A stretch of DNA of 6,293 bases from a bacterium (lineage in GTDB: Bacteria > SZUA-182), in NCBI GenBank assembly GCA_003230635.1, contig QIFF01000372.1, forward strand, positions 1 to 6,293, read 5' to 3'. The translations under genes were made by a program, and so were the position numbers. The notes under the pieces are model-generated. The model searched no databases and was not told where the DNA came from. It saw nothing but the letters and a program-made list of their open reading frames with translations. The first letter of the stretch is position 1. Each line of letters opens with the position of its first letter. Positions 1 to 5,994 of this stretch are shown here, piece by piece.

Positions 1-338
1 GCGTTGACGCCCTGTGGCTAATTACTGACAGCATTATTGTTAATCAAGACTCGTTGCATTATATATTGCTGTTGACGCTGGAGAACAAAATCCCCTTTAT
101 GGCCTACAGTAAAAGCTTTGTCAAAGCTGGTGCTTTGCTCTCGCCGGTGGTGAATTACACCGGAATCGGCCGGCAAGCCGGCAAACTAGCCCAGCAATTT
201 TTAAAGGGGAAGGATCTGCCGGCTACCATCCTTGCCCCAGCAAGGGTAGAATGGGCATTAAACCTGCATATAGCTCAAAACATGGGGTTGCAGATTCCAG
301 CCCAGGTGCTGGCCTCATTCAAATATGTATATAAATAA
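1..338 (+). CDS. ABC_sub_bind-type substrate-binding protein, C-terminal fragment (5' end outside window)
   Basis: The frame is open from base 3 to the TAA at 336-338, giving about 111 residues with no start required inside the window. It begins VDALWLITDSIIVNQ, followed by a segment on IPFMAYSKSFVKAGALLS, then a G-R-Q-A-G-K-L-A helix and a C-terminal LHIAQNMGLQIPAQVL. These match the second lobe and C-terminus of the ABC_sub_bind (uncharacterised ABC-type transport system, periplasmic component) family: the 'D-a-l-w-l-x-x-D' strand, the 'ip-v-x-x-x-x-x-fV-k-aGAl' strand, and the closing 'a-x-x-lG-i-x-iP-x-x-vL'. Such proteins bind small ligands outside the membrane. No transporter gene follows. 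The next gene is a sensor kinase overlapping by 14 bases, so I infer a sensory co-receptor role rather than plain uptake. The signal peptide or lipobox cannot be seen because the N-terminus is missing. The family call is fairly secure; ligand and role are unknown. Confidence 0.8.
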   Translation, partial: VDALWLITDSIIVNQDSLHYILLLTLENKIPFMAYSKSFVKAGALLSPVVNYTGIGRQAGKLAQQFLKGKDLPATILAPARVEWALNLHIAQNMGLQIPAQVLASFKYVYK

Positions 339-1866
339 AACCATGCTGGAAAAAATAAAAAAGGGAATACCGGCACTTGGATTACAGGCCAAATTCCTAG
401 CCTATATTATTGGTGGAATCATTGTAACGGTTAGTCTGTTATCTGGATACCACGTCTATGAATCCCAAAAAATTCTGAGCCAGGAAATGGAAAAAAGAGG
501 GGTGGCCATCGCTCAAAACCTAGCCTATAATAGTAAATACGGGGTTATGATCAATAACAGGGATATTCTCAAGCAACTGCTGGTCGGTATTGTCCAAGAG
601 GAAGACGTACACTCGGCAGCAATTTACAATCTTAAGGGAAAATGCCTGGTCAAAAGCTATAAGGGCGGGAAGGCTCTGGCACTTTTGAAACCCTTGGAAA
701 TCAAGAAAACAGACTTTGATGATGGGTGTTACATTGGCTATGCCCAGGACAAAATCCCCCCTTTACTCTATATCATACTGCCCATTATAAGAAAAAAATT
801 GATAGGAACAAGCTCCAGGTGGAGTTCCGAAGATGAACTGTTGGATTTGGAAGTAGAGACTGCACCGGTTCAAAGCAAGGGAAATCTTATAGGCTATACC
901 CAGATAACCATGTCCCTGGAGAAACTAATTTCTGAAAAACAAGCCATCCTCCGTGTTGATTTTTTAATTATCCTGCTGGTTATAACAGTTGGGTCAATCC
1001 TTTCCTTTGTCTTTGTCCGGCGGATGCTCAAACCCATTAAAGTTATGACCCATACTACAATGGAAATCGCCCAGGGGAACTTAAGCTTGAGAGTAAGTAA
1101 ATACTCCCAGGATGAAATCGGCATACTGGGGGATTGTTTCAACCACATGGTAGATTCACTGGAAAAACGAACCCTTGAACTGGAGCGGAGCAATCAGGAG
1201 TTGCGCCAGTTTGCTTATGTCGCCTCGCATGACCTGCAAGAGCCTCTGCGTAAGGTGAGGAATTACACCGAGATGCTGGCCCGGCGCTACGAAGGCCGGC
1301 TGGACGCAAAAGCCGATAAATTTATTTACTATATCGTGGACGGAGCCACCAGAATGCAAGGGCTCATTAACGACCTCCTAACCTTCTCGCGGATACGAAA
1401 AAGGGGCATCTCCTTGGAAACCACTAACATCGCCGAGGTAATGGAGCAGGTGCTTGCAGACCTTGAGACAGCCATTCAGGAAAGCAAGGCGGTGGTTACT
1501 TACGATACCCTGCCAACCATTAGAGCCAATTTCTCACAAATGGCCCAATTATTACAGAATCTTGTTGCCAACGCCCTCAAGTTCCGCAGCCAAGAGCCAC
1601 CCCACATCCACCTTTCAGCCAAGCAAAGGGGAAACGAGTGGCTTTTTTCGCTCCGGGATAACGGAATAGGAATTGAGCCCCAATACGCCGAGCGTATTTT
1701 TGTCATTTTTCAGCGCCTGCACAGCAGAGAAGAGTATCCCGGTACCGGCATCGGCCTGGCAATTTGCAAAAAGATTGTGGAGGAACACGGGGGGCACATC
1801 TGGGTAAAGTCCCAGCTCGGAGGGGGGGCAACGTTTCATTTTACTATTCCAATGGAGGAAACATGA
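325..1866 (+). CDS. Membrane-bound sensor histidine kinase with HAMP and Cph1-like transmitter
   Basis: The protein has 513 residues. A short cytoplasmic N-terminus leads to TM1 (about 23-42), an extracytoplasmic region (about 43-210), TM2 (about 212-232), HAMP (about 233-284), HisKA (about 292-358) and HATPase_c (about 405-510). The phosphoacceptor is H302 in ASHDLQEPLR. The N box has N412 and N416, G1 is DNGIGI at 445-450, the F box is at 458-465 and G2 is GTGIGLAI at 473-480. All catalytic motifs are intact. The H-box and G2 region resemble the cyanobacterial phytochrome Cph1 transmitter, but there is no GAF/PHY or chromophore domain. The early extracytoplasmic part (AIAQNLAYNSKYGVMINNRD) looks CHASE8-like, which is a tentative call. 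The start ATG at 325 lies inside the upstream gene. An alternative ATG at 343, four bases after the upstream stop, also fits. Neither has a good Shine-Dalgarno site, so translation is probably coupled to the binding protein. The likely partner is the Rcp1-like receiver at 1992. Confidence 0.93.
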   Translation: MYINKTMLEKIKKGIPALGLQAKFLAYIIGGIIVTVSLLSGYHVYESQKILSQEMEKRGVAIAQNLAYNSKYGVMINNRDILKQLLVGIVQEEDVHSAAIYNLKGKCLVKSYKGGKALALLKPLEIKKTDFDDGCYIGYAQDKIPPLLYIILPIIRKKLIGTSSRWSSEDELLDLEVETAPVQSKGNLIGYTQITMSLEKLISEKQAILRVDFLIILLVITVGSILSFVFVRRMLKPIKVMTHTTMEIAQGNLSLRVSKYSQDEIGILGDCFNHMVDSLEKRTLELERSNQELRQFAYVASHDLQEPLRKVRNYTEMLARRYEGRLDAKADKFIYYIVDGATRMQGLINDLLTFSRIRKRGISLETTNIAEVMEQVLADLETAIQESKAVVTYDTLPTIRANFSQMAQLLQNLVANALKFRSQEPPHIHLSAKQRGNEWLFSLRDNGIGIEPQYAERIFVIFQRLHSREEYPGTGIGLAICKKIVEEHGGHIWVKSQLGGGATFHFTIPMEET

Positions 1867-1877
1867 AACCACAGAGG
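1867..1877. repeat. Half-copy of the CACAGAG intergenic element
   Basis: AACCACAGAGG starts one base after the kinase TGA. Its first ten bases are identical to the left arm of the complete hairpin at 4381-4423. No matching right arm (CTCTGTGGTT) is seen before the next gene, so this is a truncated copy that runs almost directly into the GACTG repeat. A chance match is possible at this length, but the same placement just after a stop codon supports a true relic. Confidence 0.55.
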
Positions 1878-1883
1878 AAAATT

Positions 1884-1947
1884 AGTCGTCAGTCATCAGT
1901 CTAGGAGTAATCTTTCTTTGACTGACGACTGCTGACTGTTGACTGTT
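1884..1947. repeat. GACTG heptad inverted repeat (REP-like hairpin)
   Basis: The left arm AGTCGTCAGTC (1884-1894) is a perfect 11-base inverted match to GACTGACGACT (1920-1930), with a 25-base loop. The right side continues as four GACTGNN heptamers (1920, 1927, 1934, 1941). The left side holds the complementary heptad phase (AGTCGTC, AGTCATC, AGTCT), so several pairing registers are possible. It lies in the only sizeable gap within the signalling operon (1867-1991). It lacks a T-run directly after a GC-rich stem, so it is not a classical intrinsic terminator. It could stabilise or attenuate the operon transcript, or be a mobile palindromic repeat. Confidence 0.75.
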
Positions 1948-1981
1948 TTACTTCTATGTTAATTTTTGACAATTGAAAAAG

Positions 1982-1986
1982 GGAGG
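1982..1986 (+). promoter_or_regulatory. Ribosome binding site for the Rcp1-like receiver
   Basis: GGAGG within a GGGAGGAG run sits five bases before the ATG at 1992. It fixes this start clearly. It also indicates that the gene is translated independently of the kinase, which ends 125 bases upstream beyond the repeats. Confidence 0.8.
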
Positions 1987-1991
1987 AGACT

Positions 1992-2435
1992 ATGATCGCT
2001 AGATCTATTGAAGTCCTGTTAGTGGAAGATGACCCGGCTGATGTTGAGCTGACGGAAGAATGTTTGAAGGAAGCAAAGGTAGTGCTCAACCTGAATGTGG
2101 TAAATGACGGGGCCAAAGCAATAGCCTACCTCCACCAAGAAGGGCAGTACGCCAAGGCAGTGCGGCCCGACCTGATTCTGCTGGATCTGAACCTGCCCAA
2201 GAAAGATGGCCGTGAGGTACTTGCCGAAATAAAAAACCATGAAACCCTGAAAAGCATCCCGGTGGTGGTTCTAACCACCTCAAGAGCCGAGGAGGACATT
2301 GTTAAGAGCTACGGTCTTGGCGCCAATTGTTATATCAGCAAACCGGTCGGCCTGGACCAGTTCGCCAGGGTAGTGAGGTCCATAGAAGATTTCTGGTTTA
2401 CCGTTGTAAAACTACCGCCACGGGAAGGAAAGTAA
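1992..2435 (+). CDS. Single-domain response regulator, Rcp1-like
   Basis: The protein has 147 residues and is a complete receiver with no output domain. The acidic pocket is E12, D13 and D14 ([10 protein letters not shown]). The phosphoacceptor is D65 in [13 protein letters not shown], the switch threonine is T95 or T96 in VVLTTS, and the conserved lysine is K117 in SKP. The N-x-P-K-x-D-G loop and the C-terminal [15 protein letters not shown] tail are typical of the family of Rcp1, the phosphate acceptor of cyanobacterial phytochrome Cph1. The upstream kinase has a Cph1-like transmitter, so the pair fits as cognate partners. Lacking an output domain, the protein may act by protein contact, as a phosphate shuttle, or as a phosphate sink that tunes phosphorylation of the two downstream receivers. 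It is followed by a six-base gap to the cyclase gene, indicating co-transcription. Confidence 0.93.
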   Translation: MIARSIEVLLVEDDPADVELTEECLKEAKVVLNLNVVNDGAKAIAYLHQEGQYAKAVRPDLILLDLNLPKKDGREVLAEIKNHETLKSIPVVVLTTSRAEEDIVKSYGLGANCYISKPVGLDQFARVVRSIEDFWFTVVKLPPREGK

Positions 2436-2441
2436 ACACTC

Positions 2442-3380
2442 ATGAAGGAAAAGTTAAGCGCTAATAAACACCGTACATCCTCACTTACAAGGGTTTTGTT
2501 GATTGAGGACGACCCTGGAGACGCTGATCTTATCCAGGAAATTCTGTCCGAAGACAAAAATTGCCCTTTTGACTTGGAGTGCACCGACCGACTCTTGCCG
2601 GGGCTGAAACGCCTGGCTGAGGGAGGGGCCGATGTGGTACTCTTGGATCTTTCCCTGCCGGACAGCCAAGGACTGGAGACATTCGCCAGGGTACATGCGC
2701 AAGCGCCTGAAGTACCAATTGTGGTACTGACCGGCCTCAACGACGAGATGCCCGCCATCAAGGCGGTGCAGGACGGCGCCCAGGACTATCTGATCAAGGG
2801 GCAGGTGAACGGCACCTTGCTGCTGCGCACCCTGAACTATGCCATTGAGCGCCAGCAGTTGCGCTCACAACTGCGCGCCCTGTCGCTTACTGATGAGCTT
2901 ACCGGCCTCTACAACCGGCGAGGATTCTTTAGCCTGGCCCAGCAGCAGTTAAAGCTGGCCAACCGGGAAAAGAGGGGCGCACTGGTGGTTTTTGTCGACC
3001 TGGACAACCTGAAGTGGATTAATGATACCCTGGGCCATCGGGCTGGCGACCAAGCCCTGGTGGAAACCGCTAAGATACTCAAAAATACCTTTCGTAACTC
3101 GGACATCATTGCCCGCCTTGGCGGGGACGAGTTTGCAATTATTGCCCTGGAAGGTTGCGAGGGAGAAGAGAGCAAGGACAGCGTTGAGATTTTCACCACT
3201 CGTTTAGAGAAGAACCTGGAGGGTTACAACGGCCGGGAAAACCGCCGCTACGAGCTGTCGCTAAGCGTGGGTATGGCGCGCTACAACCCTGGTTGCCCCT
3301 GTAGTGTTGATGATCTGCTGGCTCAGGCGGATAAATTGATGTACAAGCAGAAAAGATATAAGGAAGAGAAAAATGTATAA
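2442..3380 (+). CDS. Response regulator diguanylate cyclase (REC-GGDEF)
   Basis: The protein has 312 residues. The receiver spans about 17-137, with pocket residues E22, D23, D24, phosphoacceptor D69 (LLDLSLPDSQG), switch T97 and K119. A short helix (YAIERQQLRSQLRALS) leads into a GGDEF domain (about 146-308). The GGDEF domain opens with DELTGLYNRRGF. It keeps metal ligand D186 (FVDLDNLKWIND), N194 for guanine binding, and an intact GGDEF active site at 227-231. The inhibitory RxxD site (R218, D221) sits nine residues ahead of the active site, as in PleD. All this predicts an active, product-inhibited enzyme that makes cyclic di-GMP from two GTP when the receiver is phosphorylated and dimerises. 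A purine-rich site (GGAAGGAAAG, 2423-2432) lies ten bases before the ATG. The last codons overlap the next gene by eight bases. The receiver closely resembles that of the next gene, which points to duplication. Confidence 0.95.
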   Translation: MKEKLSANKHRTSSLTRVLLIEDDPGDADLIQEILSEDKNCPFDLECTDRLLPGLKRLAEGGADVVLLDLSLPDSQGLETFARVHAQAPEVPIVVLTGLNDEMPAIKAVQDGAQDYLIKGQVNGTLLLRTLNYAIERQQLRSQLRALSLTDELTGLYNRRGFFSLAQQQLKLANREKRGALVVFVDLDNLKWINDTLGHRAGDQALVETAKILKNTFRNSDIIARLGGDEFAIIALEGCEGEESKDSVEIFTTRLEKNLEGYNGRENRRYELSLSVGMARYNPGCPCSVDDLLAQADKLMYKQKRYKEEKNV

Positions 3381-4371
3381 TAGCCGGGTTCATGTTCTTT
3401 TGATTGAGGACGACCCTGGAGACGCCGAGTTCATTCAGGAGATACTGTTCGAAATCAACAATTGCTCCTTTGCGGTGGAGTGCCGCGAGCGTCTTTCAGC
3501 CGGCTTGGAGCGCTTGAGCGAAACAGGGATTAGCGTTATCCTCTTGGATCTCTCCCTGCCGGACAGCCAGGGGCTGGATACGCTGGTCAAGGTGCACGCC
3601 CAAACGCCAAGCGTGCCGATTATAGTGCTGACCGGAGCCGACGATGAAACCCTGGCCATAAAAGCGGTTCAGGCGGGGGCGCAGGATTATCTGGTCAAAG
3701 GACAGGTGGACAGCAACTTGCTGGTGCGCTCCATGCGCTATGCCATTGAGCGCAAGCGGGTGGAGGAAGAACTCAGGCAGAGTCTAGACAAGCTGCGCCG
3801 GGTAATGGGAGGGATTATCCAGGCCATGACCCTGACGGTGGAAAGTAGGGACCCTTATACCGCCGGGCATCAACGGCGGGTAGCCGATCTTGCCCGGGCC
3901 ATAGCGGATGAAATGCAACTTCCCAAGGAACAGGCTTACGGAATCCGCATCGCCGGAGTTATTCATGATATCGGCAAAATCTCCATAGCAGCGGAAATTC
4001 TCAGCAAACCCGGGCGCTTAAGCAAGGCCCTCTTTGATCTAATTAAAACTCACCCCCAGGTCGGCTATGATATATTGAAAACAATAGAATTTCCCTGGCC
4101 GATCGCTAAAATCGTGCTTCAACATCAGGAGAGGCTGGACGGTTCCGGCTATCCCGCCGGTCTGTCGGGTGAAGATATTCTCCTGGAAGCAAGGGTTTTG
4201 GCGGTAGCCGATGTCGTTGAGGCGATGACCTTTCAACGCCCCTACCGACCGGCTCTGGGTATAGACAAGGCATTAGAGGAAATCTCCGAAAACAGGGGCA
4301 TCCTTTATGACCCTGCGGTGGCGGATGCCTGCCTGAAGCTTTTCAAGAATAAAGGCTTTAGCTTTGAGTAG
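3373..4371 (+). CDS. Response regulator with HD-GYP domain, predicted cyclic di-GMP phosphodiesterase
   Basis: The protein has 332 residues. The receiver covers about 5-127 (E12, D13, D14, phosphoacceptor D59 in LLDLSLPDSQG, switch T87, K109). A helical linker (128-150) leads to an HD-GYP domain (about 150-325). Visible metal-site and signature residues are H166 (DPYTAGH), H198-D199 with K202 (HDIGK), H227 (KTHPQVG), H251, GYP at 259-261 (LDGSGYP) and D280. The canonical second histidine of the HHE motif is Gln (H251-Q252-E253). A Tyr (Y162) occupies the position where trinuclear members have Glu, so a two-metal centre is more likely. The predicted reaction is hydrolysis of cyclic di-GMP to pGpG or GMP, opposing the preceding cyclase. 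The ATG overlaps the cyclase stop by eight bases behind an AGGAAGAG site (3361-3368), indicating translational coupling and matched expression. Activity of the Gln variant is not certain. Confidence 0.93.
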   Translation: MYNSRVHVLLIEDDPGDAEFIQEILFEINNCSFAVECRERLSAGLERLSETGISVILLDLSLPDSQGLDTLVKVHAQTPSVPIIVLTGADDETLAIKAVQAGAQDYLVKGQVDSNLLVRSMRYAIERKRVEEELRQSLDKLRRVMGGIIQAMTLTVESRDPYTAGHQRRVADLARAIADEMQLPKEQAYGIRIAGVIHDIGKISIAAEILSKPGRLSKALFDLIKTHPQVGYDILKTIEFPWPIAKIVLQHQERLDGSGYPAGLSGEDILLEARVLAVADVVEAMTFQRPYRPALGIDKALEEISENRGILYDPAVADACLKLFKNKGFSFE

Positions 4372-4380
4372 TTAAAGATA

Positions 4381-4423
4381 AACCACAGAGTGCACAGAGG
4401 ATTTCTCTGTGTTCTCTGTGGTT
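4381..4423. repeat. CACAGAG-type intergenic palindrome (complete hairpin)
   Basis: AACCACAGAG (4381-4390) pairs perfectly with CTCTGTGGTT (4414-4423). Inside this, CACAGAGG (4393-4400) pairs with TTCTCTGTG (4403-4411) apart from a G-U at the tip. The result is a long, nearly continuous stem with a tiny loop. It starts ten bases after the stop of the HD-GYP gene. It is moderate in GC and has no following T-run, so it is poorly suited as an intrinsic terminator and better described as a dispersed palindromic repeat. It could still block 3' exonucleases and so separate the signalling operon from zwf. Confidence 0.8.
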
Positions 4424-4438
4424 AGGCTTTGAAGTGGA

Positions 4439-4445
4439 AGGGGGG
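4439..4445 (+). promoter_or_regulatory. Ribosome binding site that sets the zwf start
   Basis: AGGGGGG in a purine-rich run (4436-4449) ends seven bases before the ATG at 4453. A longer in-frame TTG start at 4429 would place this run inside the coding region and would leave its own upstream region occupied by the hairpin arm. The ATG is therefore preferred. Confidence 0.7.
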
Positions 4446-4452
4446 AAAGCAT

Positions 4453-5994
4453 ATGCAAGGGAATCAGATTGCCCTCAGGGACGGTTTCTGTATGGAAACA
4501 GGCGCTGATTCATGTGAATTGGTAATTTTCGGTGCCTCCGGAGACTTGACTCGCCGCAAACTTATACCCGCTTTATTCAGCCTCTTTCAGAAGAAACTTC
4601 TGCCGGATAGTTTTTTTATTCTTGGCTGCGCCCGCAGCTCTATGACGGATGAAGCCTTCCAACGGAGGCTTCGCGATGCACTGGCAGACCACTCCAAAGA
4701 TGCCCCTGCGGCAAAGCTGGATGCTTTTATCCGGCGTTGCAGCTACCTTGCCATAGATTACCATGATTCAAAATCATATACCGTATTGTCTGAACGGCTT
4801 AAGCAATTAGACAGAAATCATTCTGTTGAAGATAATCGCATTTTCTATCTGGCAACCCCTGCAAACCTATATTGTCCCATCGTTACCAACCTCGGCCAAT
4901 GCGGTCTGACCAGGGAGTCGGAAGAGGACGAAACCGGTCATATTCGCGTGATTATAGAAAAACCCTTCGGCCGCGACCTGGAAAGCGCAAAATCTCTGGA
5001 CAGATCACTCTGCCGGGTACTAACTGAGGATCAAATATACCGAATTGATCATTATCTGGGAAAAGAAACCGTCCAAAACATCTTGATGTTCAGGTTTGCC
5101 AACGCCATTTTTGAACCAATCTGGAACCGGCGTTACATAGACAACATCCAGATTACGGTGGCGGAAACCCTGGGGGTGGAACACCGAGCCGGATACTTTG
5201 AACAGGCCGGACTGCTGAGGGATATGTTCCAGAACCACATGCTCCAGATGCTGGCCCTGGTGGCAATGGAGCCGCCGGTATCCTTTGAGGCCAACCGGGT
5301 GCGGGATGAAAAGGTAAAGCTGATGCGTTCTATCAGGCCATTTCCCCTGGATGAGTTGGACAAATGGATTATACGCGGGCAGTATGAAGCGGGGCAGATA
5401 GACAGCTTGGATGTCCCCGGCTACCGGCGGGAGGCAGGGGTCGCCTGTAACTCAGGGGTGGAAACCTTTGCCGCCGCCAAGCTGATGATAGACAACTGGC
5501 GCTGGCAGGGGGTGCCCTTTTACCTGCGTGCCGGCAAACGCATGACCCGCAAGCTGAGTGAGATTGCCATTACCTTCAAGAGCGTTCCCCACTCTATCTT
5601 TGCCCCCTTGATGACAGAGAACCTGGCGCCGAATGTGCTGGTCTTAAATGTTCAACCGGAAGAGGGAATTTCCCTGAAAATTCAAGCCAAGCGCCCGGGG
5701 CCAAAATCATGTCTATCCTCCCTGGCTATGGATTTCTCATATAAGGAAGTCTTCGGCATTGAACCGCCCAGCGCTTATGAGCGGCTGCTGCTGGATTGTC
5801 TGCTGGGCGACCAGACCCTGTTCTGGCGCCGCGACGGGGTGGAAGTAGCCTGGTCACTGATTACCCCTGTCTTGAAAGCCTGGGAAGATAAAAAAACCAC
5901 TAGCCCGCTCTACCCCTACCCCGCCGGAAGCTGGGGCCCGCCGCAGGCCAAAGCCCTGATAGAATGTGAAGGCTGCAAGTGCCGGATTGCTTAA
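4453..5994 (+). CDS. zwf: Glucose-6-phosphate 1-dehydrogenase
   Basis: The protein has 513 residues, close to the usual size of about 490-510. The enzyme oxidises glucose-6-phosphate to 6-phosphogluconolactone while reducing NADP+ (or NAD+), entering the oxidative pentose phosphate or Entner-Doudoroff pathway in the cytosol. The N-terminal Rossmann fold has the dinucleotide motif [10 protein letters not shown] (27-36). The active-site signature RIDHYLGKE is at 197-205, with H200 and K204. The second catalytic histidine is H262 in RDMFQNH, 62 residues after H200, the same spacing as H178 and H240 of the Leuconostoc enzyme. EKPFG (169-173) and FYLRAGKRM (356-364) are further family hallmarks. 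The C-terminus is odd: the last residues carry C505, C508 and C510, where many homologues end in a Gly-x-x-Trp-type tail. No gnd, pgl or edd gene is adjacent. The gene follows a repeat-filled gap, so its promoter is not evident; readthrough from upstream or a weak promoter in the gap are both possible. Confidence 0.97.
   Translation: MQGNQIALRDGFCMETGADSCELVIFGASGDLTRRKLIPALFSLFQKKLLPDSFFILGCARSSMTDEAFQRRLRDALADHSKDAPAAKLDAFIRRCSYLAIDYHDSKSYTVLSERLKQLDRNHSVEDNRIFYLATPANLYCPIVTNLGQCGLTRESEEDETGHIRVIIEKPFGRDLESAKSLDRSLCRVLTEDQIYRIDHYLGKETVQNILMFRFANAIFEPIWNRRYIDNIQITVAETLGVEHRAGYFEQAGLLRDMFQNHMLQMLALVAMEPPVSFEANRVRDEKVKLMRSIRPFPLDELDKWIIRGQYEAGQIDSLDVPGYRREAGVACNSGVETFAAAKLMIDNWRWQGVPFYLRAGKRMTRKLSEIAITFKSVPHSIFAPLMTENLAPNVLVLNVQPEEGISLKIQAKRPGPKSCLSSLAMDFSYKEVFGIEPPSAYERLLLDCLLGDQTLFWRRDGVEVAWSLITPVLKAWEDKKTTSPLYPYPAGSWGPPQAKALIECEGCKCRIA

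Noticed and set aside
757..804. Hydrophobic kinase stretch PPLLYIILPII (residues 145-155) as an additional transmembrane helix.
   Set aside because: It is too short and contains prolines. An extra helix would put the HAMP and kinase domains on the wrong side of the membrane, so it is more likely a buried strand of the sensor domain.
1966..1996. A perfect TTGACA (1966-1971) followed by TATGAT (1991-1996), resembling a sigma-70 promoter for the Rcp1-like gene.
   Set aside because: The -10 candidate overlaps the start codon and the spacing is 19 bases, so transcription would begin inside the gene. The TTGACT at 1939 has no acceptable -10 either.
2330..2761. A 143-codon open frame on the minus strand across the receiver genes, with similar antisense frames elsewhere.
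   Set aside because: It lies opposite well-supported receiver domains with clear motifs, its translation shows no recognisable domain, and it is explained by codon bias of the sense strand.
4381..4430. The CACAGAG hairpin as an intrinsic terminator for the signalling operon.
   Set aside because: The stem is only moderately GC-rich and is followed by AGGC rather than a T-run. The shared arm sequence at 1867 points to a dispersed repeat instead.
4429..4452. A TTG start eight codons upstream of the chosen zwf ATG.
   Set aside because: It lies just beyond the hairpin arm with no Shine-Dalgarno site. The purine-rich site at 4439-4445 is well spaced for the ATG at 4453, and the extra residues (KWKGGKH) are not a family feature.
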